From: an uncultured Clostridia bacterium
GTDB taxonomy: Bacteria; Bacillota; Clostridia; Christensenellales; UBA3700
Direction: 5' to 3'
Assembly (NCBI GenBank): GCA_946623205.1
Contig: CAMOQV010000010.1
Location: 1-25,136 of the forward strand
Length of the DNA: 25,136 bases
The stretch's first letter is position 1, and each line of letters opens with the position of its first letter. The notes below the pieces were generated by a model. It ran no database searches and was not told the DNA's origin. It saw only the letters and a program-made list of their open reading frames with translations. The position numbers and the translations under genes were made by a program. Of this stretch, positions 15,873 to 24,407 are shown piece by piece.

Positions 15873-15901
15873 TTGACAGCGTGCGCGTGTATATATATAA
15901 T
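15873..15901 (+). promoter_or_regulatory. Consensus promoter of the transporter-pepF operon with alternating purine-pyrimidine spacer
   Basis: TTGACA (15873-15878), 17 bp, TATAAT (15896-15901): both boxes and the spacing match consensus exactly. It starts two bases after the preceding terminator's T-run. From 15879 to 15899 purines and pyrimidines alternate without a break, GC-rich in the left half. Confidence 0.92.
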
Positions 15902-15931
15902 AATTACACATAAAAACTTTGGAGGCTTCTC

Positions 15932-17188
15932 ATGGAAGAAATTAAAACAATTGCTGAGAACGAGCAAAAAGAGCCCCAAGTGGAAGAAGTAGATTTAAAC
16001 CCACAAACACAAGATAACAATTCTTGTGCAACAAAAAACGTAAAAGAGCGTTTTCAAAATTATTTCAAAGGTGGCAAAAATAGCCCATGTGTAACAAATC
16101 TTAAGGCCATTTCAAAAAGATGGTTCATTGATGCATTCACAGGAATGGCACTTGGTTTATTTGCAACATTGATCGCAGGAACAATTCTATGCACAATCGC
16201 TAAGATTTTCCCACAAGATTCTAAGATGTTCTACATTGTTAATACAATTGGATCTATCGCAAAGACTTTGATGGGTGCAGGTATTGGTGTAGGTATAGCA
16301 TTTAAACTAAAATCAAAGCCACTTGTTATATTTACCGCAGCTGTTGCAGGTTTAGTTGGAGCGTTTTCTAATGCTATTATCGCAGGAACATTTGCATTAT
16401 CTGTTGGTGCTCCAGGAAACCCAATTGGTTCATATGTAGTTGCATTGATGGCAATTGAGCTAGCTTCTTTGTATGCAGGGAAGACTAAGTTTGATATCAT
16501 CTTAATTCCTCTTGGAATGATGATTATATCTCTTGCAGGTATCTTTGTAGCTTGGCCATTTATTTGGTTAGTAGACAAATTAGGTTTATTAATCGCAGTA
16601 GCAACAAAGGCAACTCCATTTGTAATGGGTGTAGTTATTGCGGTATTAATGGGAATCTTGTTAACAATGCCAACATCTTCAGCTGCTATTTGGGTAGCTG
16701 TTGCAACTCCAGTAATTGGTGCGAGTGCTACTGCTAGTGCTGATTTACAAGAAGCTATGTTACTTGCTGGTGGTGCAGCCGTAGTTGGTTGTGCTTGTCA
16801 AATGGTAGGCTTTGCTGTAATGAGTTTCAAAGAAAATGGTTTTTCTGGACTTATTTCTCAAGGTCTAGGAACAAGTATGTTACAAATTCCAAACATTATG
16901 AAAAATGGTTGGACATTTATTCCACCAATCGTTGCATCAGCTATTTGTGGACCAATCGCAACTTGTGTATTTAAGTTGAAATGCGGTATCGCTGGTGGCG
17001 GTATGGGAACATCAGGATTAGTTGGTGTTATAGATACATTTACTCAAAGCGGAATGGGATGGCAAATTTGGTTAGGTGTTATTCTTCTAGAATTTGTATT
17101 ACCAGCTGTCATTTCTTGGGCTGTATGCTATGGATTAAGAAAATGGGGCAAGATTAAAGAAAACGATTTATTATTGCCTGTAGAATAA
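15932..17188 (+). CDS. PTS EIIC-like membrane transporter (PTS_EIIC_2 family)
   Basis: A 418-residue polytopic protein. A hydrophilic, acidic N-terminal extension of about 55 residues precedes the membrane domain, which opens with RWFIDAFTGMALGLFATL, typical of the PTS_EIIC_2 family, and has about nine to ten helices. GAPGNPIGSYV (about 168-178) and the glycine-rich GGGMGTSGLVG (about 355) are conserved-looking loops. No EIIA, EIIB or sugar enzyme lies beside it, so phosphotransfer coupling and substrate are uncertain. The ribosome-binding site is GGAGG. pepF follows after 8 bases in the same operon. Confidence 0.8.
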   Translation: MEEIKTIAENEQKEPQVEEVDLNPQTQDNNSCATKNVKERFQNYFKGGKNSPCVTNLKAISKRWFIDAFTGMALGLFATLIAGTILCTIAKIFPQDSKMFYIVNTIGSIAKTLMGAGIGVGIAFKLKSKPLVIFTAAVAGLVGAFSNAIIAGTFALSVGAPGNPIGSYVVALMAIELASLYAGKTKFDIILIPLGMMIISLAGIFVAWPFIWLVDKLGLLIAVATKATPFVMGVVIAVLMGILLTMPTSSAAIWVAVATPVIGASATASADLQEAMLLAGGAAVVGCACQMVGFAVMSFKENGFSGLISQGLGTSMLQIPNIMKNGWTFIPPIVASAICGPIATCVFKLKCGIAGGGMGTSGLVGVIDTFTQSGMGWQIWLGVILLEFVLPAVISWAVCYGLRKWGKIKENDLLLPVE

Positions 17189-17196
17189 GAGGAATT

Positions 17197-18975
17197 ATGC
17201 AAGTTTTAAAAAGGGATGAAATTAGTGATGAATTAAAATGGAGACTTGAAGATATCTACAAAAGTGAAGATCTTTGGGAAAAAGATTTAAAATCATTAAG
17301 CGAGATAAATTCAAAGATTCAATCATATCAAGGGAAGTTAAATAGCAAGGAAAATATCATAGCAGTATATAAACTTGATGATGAACTAAATTTTGTTTTG
17401 GGCAAACTTTATGCTTATGCTCATATGAGATTGGATCAAGATTGCACCAACACAAAATATAAAGAAATGAAAGCTAAGGTTGAAGCAATATTGAGCGATA
17501 TCTATGCTAAAGAAGCATTTGTCGTTCCAGAAATATTAGCAAACCCACTAGATTTCATCATTTCGTTATCTAAAGATAAGGATTTTGAAAACTATGATTA
17601 TCAACTTCAAAAACTTGCAAAAAACAAAGAACATTCGTTATCAACAAAAGAGGAAGTTATCTTAGCAAAGGCTACAAGATTTTCCGGTCTTTTTGAAGAA
17701 GCTTTCTCTATGTTAGATAATGCGGATATTAAATTTGATGATGTAACTTTAGACAGCGGCGAAAAGGTAGCTTTATCACATGGCGTTTACAGTTACTATT
17801 TGCAAACTGGTTCAAGAAATGAAAGAAAAGCAGTTTTTGAATCTATGTTTAACGCATATAAGCAAAATATTAATTTAATAACATCACTATATAAAGGAAA
17901 CATTGAAAAAGATTGGTTCTATGCAAGCTTGAAGAATTATCCTTCTTGCTTAGATGCCGCTTTATCTAGAGAAGACGTAGATAGCAATGTTTATAAAAAA
18001 CTTATCAAAAACATTAATGAAGCACTTCCAAATCTACACAAATATATGAGATATAGAAAGGAAGTTTTGGGCTATGACAAACTTCATTTATATGATTTAC
18101 ATATGCCTTTAATTTCGGGTGTAGATAGAGATATCGAATATAGTGAAGCAAAGCAAATTGTTTTAGATGCACTAAAACCATTAGGAGACGAATATCAAAC
18201 TTTGTTAAATAAAGCATTTAATGAAGGTTGGATTGATGTTTGCGAAAATAAAGGAAAGAGAAGCGGTGCTTATTCGTCTGGTTGCTTTGGTGTGCATCCA
18301 TATGTGCTTTTAAACTATAAGCCAGTTTTGAATGATGTGTTTACAATAGCTCATGAACTTGGACATGCTATGCATTCATATTATTCAAATAAAACACAAC
18401 CAATATCGAAAGCAGAATATGAAATATTCGTTGCAGAAGTTGCTTCAACAGTTAATGAAACATTGCTTGTTATGCACCTTCTAAAAGATGCAAAAGGGGA
18501 CTATAGAAAATATTTATTGTCTTATCTTTTGAACATGTTTAGAACAACAATCTTTAGACAAGCACAATTTGCTGAATTTGAAGACAATGCACATAAGATG
18601 GTAGAGAATGACATTCCTGTAACTCCAGACGCTTTATGCAATATGTATTTCGATTTAAATGCAAAATATTATGGTAAAGATGTAGAAAATGATGACTTGA
18701 TTAGATATGAATGGGCAAGAATCCCTCATTTCTATTCAGCATATTATGTATACAAATATTCAACAGGATTAATTTCTGCAATTTGCATTGCAAAAGATAT
18801 TTTATCTAAAGGCGAAGATGCCGTAAAAGATTACAAGAAATTCTTAAGTGCAGGTGGTTCAATGAATCCTGTAGATATATTAAGATTAGCTCACGTTGAT
18901 TTAACAACTGATGAGCCATACAAGAAGGCTATGCAATTCTATAGCGAAACATTGGAAGAGTTAATATCAATTTAA
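17197..18975 (+). CDS. pepF: Oligoendopeptidase F (M3 family metallopeptidase)
   Basis: Cytoplasmic zinc peptidase that cleaves short peptides; 592 residues, normal for PepF. The zinc site is His386-Glu387 and His390 in AHELGHAMHSYYS, with Glu414 in FVAEVASTVNE as third ligand. The N-terminal helical region and C-terminal RIPHFYSAYYVYKYSTG motif also fit the family. No signal peptide. Start ATG 17197 has AGAGGA overlapping the transporter's stop. Co-transcription with the EIIC-like transporter suggests peptide or nutrient use, but no direct link is visible. No terminator is seen after it; the dnaB promoter begins 10 bases downstream. Confidence 0.95.
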   Translation: MQVLKRDEISDELKWRLEDIYKSEDLWEKDLKSLSEINSKIQSYQGKLNSKENIIAVYKLDDELNFVLGKLYAYAHMRLDQDCTNTKYKEMKAKVEAILSDIYAKEAFVVPEILANPLDFIISLSKDKDFENYDYQLQKLAKNKEHSLSTKEEVILAKATRFSGLFEEAFSMLDNADIKFDDVTLDSGEKVALSHGVYSYYLQTGSRNERKAVFESMFNAYKQNINLITSLYKGNIEKDWFYASLKNYPSCLDAALSREDVDSNVYKKLIKNINEALPNLHKYMRYRKEVLGYDKLHLYDLHMPLISGVDRDIEYSEAKQIVLDALKPLGDEYQTLLNKAFNEGWIDVCENKGKRSGAYSSGCFGVHPYVLLNYKPVLNDVFTIAHELGHAMHSYYSNKTQPISKAEYEIFVAEVASTVNETLLVMHLLKDAKGDYRKYLLSYLLNMFRTTIFRQAQFAEFEDNAHKMVENDIPVTPDALCNMYFDLNAKYYGKDVENDDLIRYEWARIPHFYSAYYVYKYSTGLISAICIAKDILSKGEDAVKDYKKFLSAGGSMNPVDILRLAHVDLTTDEPYKKAMQFYSETLEELISI

Positions 18976-18984
18976 AAAGCAATA

Positions 18985-19013
18985 TTGACTATGCAAAATG
19001 GCAAATGTATAAT
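18985..19013 (+). promoter_or_regulatory. Promoter of the dnaB-recO operon
   Basis: TTGACT (18985-18990), 17 bp, TATAAT (19008-19013). The ribosome-binding site AGAGGG (19031-19036) precedes ATG 19041. Confidence 0.85.
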
Positions 19014-19040
19014 TAAATCATTACTGATTTAGAGGGAATA

Positions 19041-20627
19041 ATGGAAACTAAAAACGCAAAAAAGCAATTCGAACCAAAAGTAAAGAATGTTCCAAACAAT
19101 GAAGACCTAGAAAGAAGTATTCTTTCAGTTATTATGAGTGACCAAGATGCCGCACAAGACATCTTTGCAAAGGTTAGCGTAACTGATTTCTATACAGCAA
19201 GACACCAAATTATCTATTCTCATATGCAAGAGAGAAATCATATAGGTGCTTCTTATGATTTCATTGGTTTGTCTACTACAATGACAGAAGAGCAAAAAGA
19301 AAAGATTGGTGGTGCTTCTTATTTATCTGAAGTAGCCAGCGCAGCTTATTCTTCTGCTACATATTTACAAGACATTGAGACATTAAAGCAATTAGCTACT
19401 TTGCGTAATTTATTGAAAATTTCAGATATTGTTGAAAATAGAGTTTATAACAACGAAGATAGTGAATCCATTGTTTCATACGCACAAGGTGCTTTATATG
19501 ATTTGAAATCTTCTAACGAAGCTAGAGAGTTGGAAATTGTTTCAACTGGAGCTGAAAGAGTTATTGGAGATATTCAAGAATTATACCTATCTGGAGAAAG
19601 AAAGACAGGTTTATCTACTGGATTTAAGAATTTAGATAAGCTTGCAAACGGAGGCTTCTTGCCAGGACAAATGATAGTTCTTGCGGCTCGTCCAGGTTGT
19701 GGTAAAACTTCATTTGCGATGAATATCGTATCTAACGTCGCTAGGGCAAATCCAGAAAAGGTTATTGCTGTATTCAACCTAGAAATGGCAAAGGATGAAT
19801 TAATTAAGAGATTATTATCTACAAACTCAGGCGTAGATTCTAAATTGATTTCAAGCGGATACAATCTATCTAATGAGCAAATGAATAAATTGTATGCAGC
19901 ACAAAAAGCAATCTCAAATACAAAGATATTCTTAGATGATTCTTCAAACATCTCAATGAATGATATCCAATTGAAAGTTAGAAGATTGCAATCTAAACAA
20001 AATAGATTAGATTTAGTTGTAATCGACCACATGCAGTTAATTGCAGATACAGCATCTCGTTCTAGATCTCGTTACGAAATGATGACAGATATTTCTCGTA
20101 GAGTAAAGATTTTGGCAAAGGAAGTTGGAGTTCCAGTTATTGTACTTTCACAGATGTCAAGAGACTTTGAAAAGGATGATAATAGACAAGCACTTGTTCA
20201 AGGACAGCCAGCAAAACCTAGAGATCCAAAGATGTCAGATTTGAGAGAATCTGGAGCTATCGAGCAAGACGCAGATATGATTTTATTCTTAACGCCAGGT
20301 GATTTTGCTGTTGGTGAAAACGAAGCAGCCCTAAATGTTGTAGTTGCTAAAAACAGAAGTGGTGAAGCAGATTTGAAACTTAACTATGCTTGGATTAAGA
20401 GCGAAATGCGTTTTGAAGAAAAAGAGCATGTAACACCTGTTCAACAAGAGCAACAAGAAGAACAAGTTCAACAAGAACCAAAAGAAGATCCAAATGTTCA
20501 ATTTGACGATTTTGATGAGCCTGTTGCTCCACCAGAAGATACAGGTATGCCATCAGATTTGTTAGCAGATATTCAACGCGGTGCAGCGCCAGATGGAGCT
20601 AGCCGTTTCAACAATATGGACTTTTAA
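19041..20627 (+). CDS. dnaB: Replicative DNA helicase
   Basis: Hexameric helicase that unwinds DNA at the replication fork; 528 residues. The N-terminal helical domain has the usual PNNEDLERSILSVIM opening. The RecA-like domain carries GGFLPGQMIVLAARPGCGKTS (Walker A, Lys222; read in two parts), Walker B LVVIDHMQLI, and the DnaB motif SDLRESGAIEQDAD. After about residue 460 a low-complexity Gln/Glu-rich tail of some 65 residues follows, ending in RFNNMDF; such tails vary between lineages. Unlike many genomes it is not next to rplI, but heads an operon with phoH. Confidence 0.97.
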   Translation: METKNAKKQFEPKVKNVPNNEDLERSILSVIMSDQDAAQDIFAKVSVTDFYTARHQIIYSHMQERNHIGASYDFIGLSTTMTEEQKEKIGGASYLSEVASAAYSSATYLQDIETLKQLATLRNLLKISDIVENRVYNNEDSESIVSYAQGALYDLKSSNEARELEIVSTGAERVIGDIQELYLSGERKTGLSTGFKNLDKLANGGFLPGQMIVLAARPGCGKTSFAMNIVSNVARANPEKVIAVFNLEMAKDELIKRLLSTNSGVDSKLISSGYNLSNEQMNKLYAAQKAISNTKIFLDDSSNISMNDIQLKVRRLQSKQNRLDLVVIDHMQLIADTASRSRSRYEMMTDISRRVKILAKEVGVPVIVLSQMSRDFEKDDNRQALVQGQPAKPRDPKMSDLRESGAIEQDADMILFLTPGDFAVGENEAALNVVVAKNRSGEADLKLNYAWIKSEMRFEEKEHVTPVQQEQQEEQVQQEPKEDPNVQFDDFDEPVAPPEDTGMPSDLLADIQRGAAPDGASRFNNMDF

Positions 20628-20632
20628 GGAGG
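20626..20632 (+). promoter_or_regulatory. Strong ribosome-binding site placing the phoH start at AUA
   Basis: AAGGAGG overlaps the dnaB stop. Seven bases downstream, in the phoH frame, is ATA at 20640. The first in-frame ATG is at 20667, 34 bases from the site and without a good site of its own. No ATG, GTG, TTG or CTG is in frame at a workable distance. Confidence 0.75.
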
Positions 20633-20639
20633 TTTTGTT

Positions 20640-21581
20640 ATAGAAGCCAAGATTGAGATATTAGATATGCAAGATCAAATAGCTTTATTTGGGATGCATG
20701 ATTCAAATATCAAATACATAAAAAAGAAATTAAATGTAAGCATAAAACTAGTCGATGAATATCTTTTAATTAATGGTGAAGATAAGGATGTCGATAAAGC
20801 TAAGCTTGTCATTGAAGAGCTTCTAAAAAAAGCAAAATCTCAAAACATCAACAAATTTTTCATAGATTTAGTAATTGATTTAATAGATTCTGAAGATATT
20901 GATTCTATATCAGAAGTTACTCAAACTATAGCAATTAACGCCAAAGGCAAGCCAATTGCAGCTAAGACCGTTGGCCAAGCAAAATATATTAACGCAATAA
21001 AGAAAAACAGTATTGTGTTTGGAGTTGGCCCTGCCGGTACAGGTAAGACATATTTAGCAGTAGCTTTAGCTGCTGTAGCGTATAAAAACAAGCAGGTAGA
21101 TAAGATTATATTGACAAGACCTGCAGTAGAGGCTGGAGAGAAATTAGGCTTTTTGCCAGGCGATTTGGGAGCTAAGGTTGATCCTTATCTAAGACCACTA
21201 TTTGATGCGCTTCAAGAAATGTTTGGGTTAGATACATATGCTAAGCTTTTAGAAAGAGGCGTAATTGAAATAGCACCACTTGCTTATATGAGAGGTAGAA
21301 CGCTATCAAATGCTTTTATTATTTTGGATGAAGCTCAAAATACGACGAAAGAGCAAATGAAGATGTTTTTGACCCGTATGGGTGAAGGTAGTAAAATTGT
21401 AGTAACAGGCGATATCACGCAAATCGATTTGCCTAATAAAGAAATATCTGGTTTAGTACATGCAACTAGCATTCTAAAAGGGATAGATAATATCTCAATT
21501 GTTAATTTAACAAGTAAGGATGTTGTAAGAAGTGAACTTGTACAAGCCATCGTTGATGCATATTCTGCCAACGAAAAATAG
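20640..21581 (+). CDS. phoH: PhoH-family ATPase, probable AUA start
   Basis: P-loop ATPase of the PhoH/YbeZ type, thought to act with YbeY in rRNA processing. Walker A is GVGPAGTGKT and Walker B FIILDEAQNTTKEQ, followed by VTGDITQIDLP. From ATA 20640 the protein has 313 residues, beginning with EAKIEILDMQDQIALFG after the initiator; PhoH relatives normally have such a strand before their LFG motif. Starting at ATG 20667 would give 304 residues, lose that strand and leave the ribosome-binding site unused. The N-terminal part (to about 90) looks KH-like. ybeY lies two genes downstream. Function is firm; the start is probable. Confidence 0.93.
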   Translation: MEAKIEILDMQDQIALFGMHDSNIKYIKKKLNVSIKLVDEYLLINGEDKDVDKAKLVIEELLKKAKSQNINKFFIDLVIDLIDSEDIDSISEVTQTIAINAKGKPIAAKTVGQAKYINAIKKNSIVFGVGPAGTGKTYLAVALAAVAYKNKQVDKIILTRPAVEAGEKLGFLPGDLGAKVDPYLRPLFDALQEMFGLDTYAKLLERGVIEIAPLAYMRGRTLSNAFIILDEAQNTTKEQMKMFLTRMGEGSKIVVTGDITQIDLPNKEISGLVHATSILKGIDNISIVNLTSKDVVRSELVQAIVDAYSANEK

Positions 21582-21590
21582 AGGTATATA

Positions 21591-23036
21591 ATGTCAGTAA
21601 CAAAAAAGAGTTTCGGGATCAACTGTTTATATTTCCTTGGATTACTTGCTGTAGCAACATTTATTTCATTTCTTGGCGTTGCAATTGTAGGTAGAGGATT
21701 TGAAAGAATAGCTGATGTCGGATATATGTTTATACCAATGATTGGATTGGTATTTGTATTATTATCTATTATTCATATTTATTCAGTATGGATTATTAGA
21801 CCATCTTATAAAAAGTTCTCAAGATTAAGAGAGTATTTGATTATTATTTCCATTATCACTTTAACGAGCTTGTTTGCAGCGTTTATTTATGGATATTTTT
21901 CATCATATGCTTTACCAATAGCTGCAGCATCGCTAATTGTATCAATGTTATTAAGCCAAAGACTTGGCATCATAACTGGTGTGTTTACAACTGCGATTGT
22001 TGGTTTAGTTTGTTTGCCAACAAAATTTATCGTATTTAATGAATTTTCAATATTAGATGTTGGCGGATTTTTAATTGGTATTATTTCGTCTGTTAGTGCA
22101 ACATTTTTAATGCATAAAGGATTTAATAGATTAAAAGTCACTTTAGGAGAAATTATAGTTGGTCTTATTTTAATGCCTCTTGGTGTGTTGTTCGGATTTA
22201 TGGATCCTGAATATACAGCATTATCTATTTTGAAACTATGTGGCTATATATTTGTTGGTAATGTTATTGCTGTTGCATTTGAAACTTTATTATTACCATT
22301 ATATGAGTACACATTTAGAATATGGACAGACTATAAGCTTGCAGAAATTTGTTCTTTGAATCAACCTCTTTTAAGAGAATTAAAAGAAAAGGCTCCAGGA
22401 ACATTCGCTCACTGTTTGACTGTTTCTACATTAGCAGAGAATTGCGCTATCGCAATTGGCTTAAATCCATTTATGGCAAGAGCTTGTGCTATGTATCATG
22501 ACGTAGGGAAAATGAAGAATCCACAATTCTTCTCAGAAAACCAAACTGATGGATATAACCCACACGATGACTTAATTATCGATGTATCAGTTAAGATGAT
22601 TACAGAACACCCATCTGAAGGTGCACAAATATTAAAAGAGCATAGAATGCCAGATACAGTTGTAAGAGCAGCTCTTGAACACCATGGCGATTCAACATTA
22701 ATGTTCTTCTATTTAAAGGCTAAGGGAATAACAGAAAAGACTCTAAATACAGATGAATATCGTTATTCAAATCCAAGACCATCTACAAAATATAGTGCAA
22801 TCATTATGATTTGCGATATGTGTGAAGCTACTATTCGTGCTAAAAAGCCTCAAACAAAAGAAGAACTTGAAGGAATAGTATATAACATCATCCAAGGCAG
22901 AATCTTAGATGGACAATTGTCAGATTGTGATATTTCAATGAAAGATTTGGCAAAGATTAAAACTAGTGTTTGTGAAGCTATACCATCTATGATGCACGAA
23001 AGAATTGACTACAATAAAGCAAAGGAGCGTAGATAA
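21591..23036 (+). CDS. 7TM-HD phosphodiesterase, PgpH-like, lacking the extracellular sensor
   Basis: A 481-residue membrane protein: about seven helices in residues 12-250, then a cytoplasmic HD domain. HD-domain residues are His274 (AHCLTVS), His303-Asp304 (YHDVGKMKNPQFFSENQ) and His364-His365 (LEHHGDS). Relatives such as PgpH hydrolyse the second messenger c-di-AMP. Full-length PgpH has about 700 residues, with a large extracellular 7TMR-HDED domain after the first helix; here only about 10-20 residues separate the first two helices, so that domain is missing. The gene sits in the usual phoH-HD-ybeY order and its stop overlaps the ybeY start (TAATG). Confidence 0.9.
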   Translation: MSVTKKSFGINCLYFLGLLAVATFISFLGVAIVGRGFERIADVGYMFIPMIGLVFVLLSIIHIYSVWIIRPSYKKFSRLREYLIIISIITLTSLFAAFIYGYFSSYALPIAAASLIVSMLLSQRLGIITGVFTTAIVGLVCLPTKFIVFNEFSILDVGGFLIGIISSVSATFLMHKGFNRLKVTLGEIIVGLILMPLGVLFGFMDPEYTALSILKLCGYIFVGNVIAVAFETLLLPLYEYTFRIWTDYKLAEICSLNQPLLRELKEKAPGTFAHCLTVSTLAENCAIAIGLNPFMARACAMYHDVGKMKNPQFFSENQTDGYNPHDDLIIDVSVKMITEHPSEGAQILKEHRMPDTVVRAALEHHGDSTLMFFYLKAKGITEKTLNTDEYRYSNPRPSTKYSAIIMICDMCEATIRAKKPQTKEELEGIVYNIIQGRILDGQLSDCDISMKDLAKIKTSVCEAIPSMMHERIDYNKAKERR

Positions 23037-23521
23037 TGGCTCTTGAGGTTTTCTATACCACTAAAAACAAAAGTGTAGACAAAGCGCTTTTGGATAAGAT
23101 TTATTTCCAAACGCTAAAGCATTTTAAACTTGATGATGTATTTGAAGTTGAATTAACTATCGTCGGTGAACAAAGAATTAGAACAACTAATTTGCAAACC
23201 AGAGGAATAGATAGAGTAACAGATGTTCTATCTTTTCCTTCTATAAATTTTAAATTTCCATTTAAAAAGCAAGATTATATTTATGCCATCGATCCGGAGA
23301 GCGATAAAGTTATGCTTGGGGAATTGATGCTTTGCGAAAAAAGGGCTAAAAAGCAAGCAAAAGACTTTGGACATTCTCTTAATAGAGAAATTGGTTTTTT
23401 AGTCTTACATGGGCTATTACACCTTCTAGGGTTTGATCATATCGAAAAGGAAGACGAAGTAGTAATGATGAAACACGCTGAAGAAATTTTAAAGGAATTG
23501 AATTTAACAAGAGATGTTTAA
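23036..23521 (+). CDS. ybeY: Endoribonuclease/rRNA maturation factor YbeY
   Basis: Zinc-dependent RNase involved in 16S rRNA 3'-end maturation and ribosome quality control; 161 residues. The zinc motif is complete: His125, His129 and His135 in LHGLLHLLGFDH. Upstream, GIDRVTDVLSFP matches the family's conserved strand. The start overlaps the HD-gene stop by one base, with AAAGGAG at 23021-23027, and its end overlaps era by eight bases. PhoH and Era, its functional partners in other bacteria, are in the same operon. Confidence 0.96.
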   Translation: MALEVFYTTKNKSVDKALLDKIYFQTLKHFKLDDVFEVELTIVGEQRIRTTNLQTRGIDRVTDVLSFPSINFKFPFKKQDYIYAIDPESDKVMLGELMLCEKRAKKQAKDFGHSLNREIGFLVLHGLLHLLGFDHIEKEDEVVMMKHAEEILKELNLTRDV

Positions 23522-24407
23522 GTGCGGATATATAACAATAATAGGAAAACCCAATGTTGGTAAATCTACTTTAACTAATGCGCTCGTTAAAGAAAAGGTT
23601 TCAATTGTTTCTTTTAGACCTCAAACTACAAGAGATAGAATAATTGGTATAGTTAATGGTAAAGATTATCAAATGATGTTGGTAGATACTCCAGGAATAC
23701 ACAAGCCAAAGAATATGTTGTCTGACTATATGATGAAAAATGTTGAAACATCAATAGAAGGAGTGGATGGAATTGTATATGTTATCGCTTGCGATAAAGC
23801 ACTTGAAGAAGAAGAGATAAATAGTATACAAAAATATGCAAATTCGGGCACACCGCTAATCATAGTTATTAATAAGTGTGACACACAAGACCAAGAGGGA
23901 ATAATTGCTAAGATTAATAAATTAAAAGACTTAAAAAATATCAAAGCTATTATCCCAATATCTGCTCAAAAGAAAAAGCATATAGACGATTTAGAAAAAG
24001 AACTTGTTAAGCTATTGCCGGAGGGCGAAAAGCAATTTTCGGATGACGAATTTACAGACAAATCTACAAGATATATTGTCTCTGAATATATAAGAGAAAA
24101 AGCGCTTAAAGCATTAGGTGACGAATTGCCTTATGGAGTTGCTGTAATAATTAACAAATTTGAAGAAGGTGACAACTATGTTGTCACAATTGAAGCTGAT
24201 ATCGTCTGTGAAAAGCAAGCGCATAAGGCTATTATCATAGGTAAAAATGCATCAAAAATCAAAGAGATTTCTCAAAGCGCAAGAATAGATATTGAGAAGC
24301 TTTTGGGACAAAAAGTATTTTTAAGAATATTTGTTAAAGTTAAAGAAGATTGGAGAAATAATCCAAACCTTTTAAACAATATGGGTTATAACCAACGCGA
24401 ACTATAA
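23514..24407 (+). CDS. era: GTPase Era
   Basis: Ribosome assembly GTPase that binds the 3' end of 16S rRNA; 297 residues. GTPase motifs: G1 GKPNVGKST (11-19), G3 DTPGIHK, G4 NKCD, G5 ISAQ. The C-terminal KH domain contains IIGKNASKIK, where the usual GXXG loop reads GKNA, so the last glycine is replaced by alanine. Otherwise the domain is intact (ARIDIEKLLG, VKVKEDWRN). Start overlaps ybeY by eight bases; the stop overlaps recO (TAATG). Such overlaps suggest coupled translation. Confidence 0.96.
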   Translation: MFKCGYITIIGKPNVGKSTLTNALVKEKVSIVSFRPQTTRDRIIGIVNGKDYQMMLVDTPGIHKPKNMLSDYMMKNVETSIEGVDGIVYVIACDKALEEEEINSIQKYANSGTPLIIVINKCDTQDQEGIIAKINKLKDLKNIKAIIPISAQKKKHIDDLEKELVKLLPEGEKQFSDDEFTDKSTRYIVSEYIREKALKALGDELPYGVAVIINKFEEGDNYVVTIEADIVCEKQAHKAIIIGKNASKIKEISQSARIDIEKLLGQKVFLRIFVKVKEDWRNNPNLLNNMGYNQREL

